NCBI GenBank assembly: GCA_003427395.1
Contig: BFEA01000368.1
Location: 306,988-339,454 of the forward strand
Length of the DNA stretch: 32,467 nucleotides
Direction: 5' to 3'
DNA from: Chara braunii
Taxonomy: Eukaryota; Streptophyta; Charophyceae; Charales; Characeae
Shown here: piece after piece, positions 27,759 to 32,467 of the stretch
Layout: every line of letters starts with the position of its first letter
Position numbering within the stretch: the first letter of the stretch is position 1
The notes under the pieces: model-generated
Told to the model about the DNA's origin: nothing
The model's database searches: none
Seen by the model: the letters and a program-made list of their open reading frames with translations, nothing else
Translations under genes and position numbers: made by a program

Positions 27759-28570
27759 GATAGCTAGTTGGAATGTTCGGGGCTTGGGAGACACAACCCA
27801 CAGAGAAAAGAAACCCATATTAAAAGCCTGGGCACATTCCCAAGATGACCATATCCTATGCCTACAGGAAACCAAAATGGATGTGGAAAAGATCAACCAG
27901 TTTAATAACTCGTGGCCAGACCCCCAGTTTTAGGCACCGAAAGATGGCTCAAGAGGGGGTGTTGCGGTACTCATTAACACAGACTTGGAAATAAAGGTCC
28001 TAGATTCGTTCTGCAACCCCGGGGGTAGATGGGTTTGGGTCAAGATAGCAATAGGAGAGGAGGATTGGGCAGTGGGGTCTGTGTACGGACTACAAAGACC
28101 GTATTAACTTCCTGGCCTCTCTACCAACTGTTCTCCCTAATGTAGAAAACCTTATTTTGGCAGGGGACTGGAATGTTGTTTTTAACCCGAGCCTTAACTC
28201 CCCTAATCCAGCTCCATTACGTGCGGATACACTTATGCTATCTTCATTTGCAGAGTCTCAGGGTCTCGAAGATGCGTATAAAATATTTAATTCGGATTCG
28301 CCTGGGTACATTTGGTTTGGAACTAGGCCAGAAAATTTGACTCGGGGACCTAGGAAAATGTTGGATTTCCTACTAGCCCGGGGCGTTGCCCGGGACAGAT
28401 GTATGGGTTGTGATCTAATGACGACCTCCATGTCTGACCACTATCCTGTCTACATGTATGTCCTAAGTAAGGAACAGTTCGACAAGGCTCGTCCGCCGTT
28501 CCGCTTAAATGTGAATATCTTAAAGGATAAGGGCATCCCTGAGTGGGTCAAGACTCAGATGACCCAGTGA
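27736..28570 (+). pseudogene. LINE apurinic-type endonuclease domain
   Basis: ORF2 starts ATG 27736. Motifs are SWNVRG, CLQETKM, GGVAVLINTDL, VYGLQRP, LAGDWNVV, RKMLDFLLARG and MSDHYPVYM, so the catalytic Asn, Glu, Asp and His set is present. A TAG at 27931-27933 and a frameshift near 28100-28150 disrupt it; the second part runs from 28157 to 28570. Confidence 0.92.
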
Positions 28571-29172
28571 ATGCAAGCAAAGGACCTGTTAGCATAGGAA
28601 CAAGACTGGCCGGAAACAGGTTTGGGTATTATTACAGCGGCTTTGAAAAAAAAAATCTTACATGAAAGCGGCAAACAGAAACTGGAAAGAAAAATGTGCC
28701 CAGCGAGTTGTTCAAGAGGCAGAAAGCAAGATGGGTGGTGACATCTTATCGGACTTCTATTGGGGAGAGAAACGAAAAGAAGGCTTAGCTTTATTTGAAT
28801 CACTAGAAGTTCAAAGACAACAAAAATGAACAGACTGGTTGAAATTAAGGGGATTGGTGGGTTATGACAGAATGACGAAGATCACATTTCGTAGCCTAAT
28901 CCTCAAACAAGCAAAGCCTCCTTTGAGAGAATTGGACCACCCTTCTCATTTACAGACACCGGTAGCCACGGACACAAAGACAATGTGCAAATATGTCATG
29001 GATTACTTTAGAGACATAGTCACTACAAGGAGACCATTTGATTCAACGTACTCAGACCTGTCTTTGGTGTCAAACTTTTGGAACGACCTACATACACAGA
29101 TCCCACGGGCGGCTAAGACAATAATAGACGTCCCCTTTTCTGGGGAAGAATTGCATAGGGAGGCCTGCCAGA
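28571..29172 (+). pseudogene. LINE ORF2 linker
   Basis: The connector between endonuclease and RT, with several stops from 28568 to 28830, then an open stretch with LRGLVGYDRMTKITFRSL and YFRDIVTTRRPFD, matching 15562-16022 of the other LINE. Confidence 0.8.
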
Positions 29173-30430
29173 TGACCAAAGGTAAGTGCCCCGGCTTGGA
29201 CGGGCTACCAGTGGAACTGTACCTGTCAGCATGAGATGCCTTTGTCCCCTTCTTCTGTCAAATTTTTAATAGCATGCTTTCCACAGGCCTTCTTCCCAAA
29301 AGCTGGGTAAGTAATCTCCTTACTCTATAAAAAAAATGAGACAAGAAGGATGTGCGAAACTACAGTCCGATCTCCGTCTTTAACGTTGCTTATAAAATTT
29401 TGGCAAAGGCCCTTACCATCAAACTGACAGATATATTGCCAGACTTGGTGGGAAGGGAGCAACGAGCCTTTGTTAAAGGAATGTTGATCTTTGACAATAT
29501 CCTCTCCACTGTCCACGCCTTGGAAATCTTAGGTACAGAAAGAAGAGACGCGGCAGTGCTACTTCTTGACATGGAAATGCATATGACAAGGTGGGTTGGG
29601 CCTTTGTGTTCACCACCTTGTCCAAAATGGGGTTCAGTCCAAGATTCTTCACAAGGGTAAGGGCTATGTACTCGGAGGCGTCGCCGGTTGTAATAGTTAA
29701 TGGGCACCTGTCAAAGAAATTCCCGCTTACTAGATCCCTGAGGCAGGGATGTCATTTGGCACCCCTTTTGTTTGTGTTGCAATTAGAATTATTATTGCAT
29801 AATATTAGAAAGAATGATAGGATAGTGGGCCTAAGCATAACCCCCCAGACCCATTGGAAGGGAGGGGCTCTAGCGGACGACCTTAGTATTGCATGCAAGA
29901 ATACTGTGGAATCATTTTCAGAACTTAGAAACGTATTGGATACATATTGTGACTTATCAGAGGCGTCGATCAATTGGAATAAATCGGTGTTCTTTCTACC
30001 AGCCCCTTTTGACATATGTGTAGACTAGGGTCTGCGTCAGATTTCAACAAACTGCTTGGATCGCTTTTTGGGGGTCCAGGTATCTTTATCAAACTGCTCC
30101 AATGTACAGGATTCAATTCTTATGGAGAAGGTTATGGCCCGGATCATGGGCTGGGCTAGGAATTTTAAACTGTTTGTTTTTGGGAGGGCCCTTATCCTAA
30201 CTTCGACAACTTTCTCAGTCTTTAAGTTATGGTTTCCGCTTTTGGTACATTATCTTGGGGACGAAGCCTACACACGTATTAACTAGATGGCAGGAAGGTA
30301 CTTATGGAATCCCTTACCAACAGATCAACAAGGACACATATCGAAGGTAGCTTGGGAAGCTATAACCTTCCCTAGAGATCAGGGGGGATTGGGTATCCTT
30401 AACCCAACACAACAGAACTTGGCACTCCTG
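29173..30430 (+). pseudogene. LINE reverse transcriptase domain
   Basis: It shows KGKCPGLDGLPVELY, a stop-containing YKK/DKKD block near 29325-29350, RNYSPISVFNVAYKI, REQRAFVKG, LLLDME (motif A, broken by a one-base deletion near 29575), SLRQGCHLAPLLFVLQ (motif B), GGALADDLSIAC (LADD at 29870-29881), ASINWNKSVFFL and the thumb (RFLGVQVSL, GWARNFKL). The core Asp pair is kept. Breaks are the motif-A frameshift, TAG at 30026-30028, TAG at 30284-30286 and others. Confidence 0.92.
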
Positions 30431-31980
30431 ATTAAATGACCTGTTCAAGCGCTGTTGGGAGCAAAAGACAAGTTTTGGACGTTGATGGTTGAGTATGTGC
30501 TTGCACAGGAATGATCGATATCTGCTCCACATGATGTGTGGTTATGTCGGTTGATAGAGTCCTTTTGCCACAGACATGTAAAGTCAAAGGTTTGAAAAGG
30601 TATACTGCACGCCTGGGTAAGACTGAAACCACAACTACTGGAGGAACCAAGGACGAGATCTCAAATTTTAAACTAGGTGTTGTTTGAAAATCCCTTTATT
30701 AAGAGAACTTTTGGAGAATGCATAATGGCATATGGGAGTCCTGGTTCGTTCGGGAGATCGTGGGTGGAAAAGGGAGTGATCCAACTCAGAGACATTTGGG
30801 ACTCAGAGGAAAACAACTGGATATCAAATGATCGCCTACGTGCTTTACTACCAAGGCTGCATAATATTTTATTACACTTTCGAGTAATGAAGGAGGCTAT
30901 CCCCTCCAATTGGATTCGGACCCTTTTCGTTAGATGAGCAGTTTCCAGAAGGATCGTGGCTGCGGGACCCATCGGATTCTAGATCGGTCTGGAAGGTCCT
31001 GGGCCCGGACTTGAGGGCCGGGACTAGAGTTCAACGTTGGAAGACTGAGGGGCAGGCAATACCAGGACAAAGAAGCCAGATGAAATTCGAAGAAGAAACC
31101 TTACTACCCAATACAAATGGAAACACATTCAAAAGGATTCCCAACCTGTGTTTTGCTCCCAAATAAGGTAGAGGAAATCATAATCGAGCCGTTAATGCTG
31201 GGATGGAAGGAGTTTTCTCCACAAGCGACAACCACTCCTTTGTTTGGCTACAAGTCAAAGGTTGGGGTCTAGATTCTGAGAGTCCGCAAGAAGAAGAAAC
31301 CGATTTTTACAGCCAGAAAGAGATTGGCACAGCGACATGCTGAGGTGGTAAAGGACGCCGATCTGTTCAAACTATGGAAAGCCTTAAAGAAGCAACCTTC
31401 ACAGAAAAATGCAGGTCTAATGTGGCTTCAATCGCTGCAGGTCACACCAACGCCCACATGGTTGACCTCAACAAATATGGATATTTCAGATAACTGCGTG
31501 AGATGTGACTGGGGGTGGGAAACTGCACCCCACTTGTGGCTGTACTTCCCTACCTCAGTTAGCATGTGGGAATGGTGGAAGGAGAGGTGGGGGGAACTGG
31601 GGTTCCCTCCAACAACTTGATCGGACGACTGCATTCTATATGGTAAATCTTCAGAGTCAAGCTCTGTTTCGTCCAGCCCCTACTACCTGGCCTTAGTGTG
31701 CAGAGGTATTATAATGGAAACCTTACGGTATGAGCGTAATGAATTGTTGTTTAAATCTGAAAAGCATGATATTTGTCACCTGATCAACCGCATTTTATCA
31801 AAGATTCGTTTCACAATCCGGGCAGATTGGAGGACAAAAAAATTCATCTGGTTTATTAAAACATGGGCTAAAGACAGAGGTTTCGCCTCCCTTTCTCCAA
31901 CTGGGGATCTGGCGCTGGCTTCATGGCTGCAAGACACACCCTCTGCAGAACGGTTGCATAATCAAGTTAGGCTCGCTTGA
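30431..31980 (+). pseudogene. LINE ORF2 C-terminal region with Cys/His domain
   Basis: The conserved block GSPGSFGRSWVEKGVIQLRDIW (30740-30805) is followed by broken frames, then 31324-31620 ending in the motif NCVRCDWGWETAPHLWLYF, a CX2C...H-type cluster like the zinc-binding C-terminus of many LINE ORF2 proteins; the final Cys is not obvious (LYF where C is usual). A last open frame (31696-31980) reads ETLRYERNELLF and FIWFIKTW, ending in TGA. It probably helps RNA or target binding. This part is missing in the minus LINE. Confidence 0.78.
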
Positions 31981-32438
31981 TAGAGCCGTGAACAATATGG
32001 GCAGATGTTTCAGGGCAGTTTGGTAGTCGATATTGTGGCAGAATGCCGGAAGTGTAGGCATTAAACTTCAGGGACCTCGATTCTGAGGGAAAAGTGGGTC
32101 TGAAAGCTGATAATGGCAAGTTCACAGAGGTTTATAAGTTGTCAAAAGTCCCCCTCTAAAGTTCAATGATTGTTTTTGGTTCTTATGTTGATTCAGGATG
32201 CTGGACCTGGGGTCTAGTACTCCTCCCCTTATTTTACTGTGCTTCAAGGTAATTTTGGAAAGTTGTTGAGTAGGACGCTGGACCCGGTTTCCTGTTTTCA
32301 GGAGTGACATTGAGTTGACTAGTGATACAGCGAGCTTTGCTCCTAAGAGCTGAGGCTGTCAGGATAATTCCGGGTTGAATTGTGAGGTCCCCGGCCTCGT
32401 CCTATTGGTGCTTTGCAATAAATTTTACAATGCTTTCC
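31981..32438 (+). other. LINE 3' UTR
   Basis: A non-coding stretch between the ORF2 stop and the A-tail. No tandem repeats were noticed. Confidence 0.75.
32417..32422 (+). terminator. Polyadenylation signal AATAAA
   Basis: A canonical hexamer 16 bases before the start of the A-run, normal spacing for 3' end formation. Confidence 0.85.
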
Positions 32439-32467
32439 AAAAAAAAAAAAAAAAAAAAAAAAAAAAA
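32439..32467 (+). repeat. Poly(A) tail of the LINE
   Basis: 29 uninterrupted A residues up to the window end; the true length may be greater. It is the expected end of an L1-type insertion. Confidence 0.9.

Larger units (their letters stand above)
25354..32467 (+). mobile_element. LINE (L1-like, EN+RT) with poly(A) tail
   Basis: Plus-strand ORF1, middle frame, ORF2 endonuclease and RT, C-terminal Cys/His domain, 3' UTR and a terminal A-run follow in the expected order over 7.1 kb. It is a different family from the minus-strand LINE; ORF1 identity is roughly 40 percent by eye. It carries many stops and frameshifts. The 5' limit is uncertain and the target duplication lies beyond the window. 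Confidence 0.92.

Overview
The window is eukaryotic and consists almost entirely of decayed transposable elements. I see no intact host gene, rRNA, tRNA or CRISPR array. Evidence for a green-lineage host is a Ty3/gypsy element with an initiator-Met-tRNA-type primer site, plant-style LINEs, and glutamine codons turned into TAG at CAG (CHG) sites. From memory, the protein style resembles repeats of charophyte algae such as Chara braunii. That assignment is an inference and was not checked.

Layout: (1) 1-13905 looks like one large minus-strand Ty3/gypsy element. A ~1.25 kb direct repeat lies at 1-1249 and again at 11692-13905, with gag-pol between (9980 to 4001) and extra acidic and hypothetical reading frames 3' of pol (3813 to 1693). 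I read the repeats as parts of ~3 kb LTRs; the left end lies outside the window. The right copy carries a 910-bp TA-flanked DNA element (11967-12876) and an expanded GA microsatellite. A 170-base assembly gap lies at 10397-10566. (2) 13906-19523 is a minus-strand LINE. Its 3' end is missing exactly where the right repeat ends, which implies that the LTR element inserted into it. (3) 19524-22046 has no genes but holds tandem repeats of 2 x 96 bp and 3 x 71 bp plus palindromes. (4) 22047-24066 is a minus-strand reverse-transcriptase pseudogene of a third type, Penelope-like rather than LTR or LINE. (5) 24360-24645 is a small foldback element, followed by a strong UUCG hairpin. (6) 25354-32467 is a plus-strand LINE of a related but different family, ending in AATAAA and a poly(A) run at the window edge.

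The gag-pol frame appears to encode, in order, a gag with CCHC knuckle, protease, RT, RNase H, a PHD-like Cys/His cluster, and integrase. Both LINEs share an order of ORF1 (RNA-binding, Cys/His knuckle), a conserved ~190-codon middle segment, and an endonuclease-RT ORF2 whose ATG overlaps the preceding frame by about 20 bases. All elements carry several stops or frameshifts, so none is likely to be autonomous today. The main points of interest are the PHD-like insertion in pol, the double Asp-to-Asn change in the integrase active site, the nested insertion history, the unusual RT family and the several small structured repeats.
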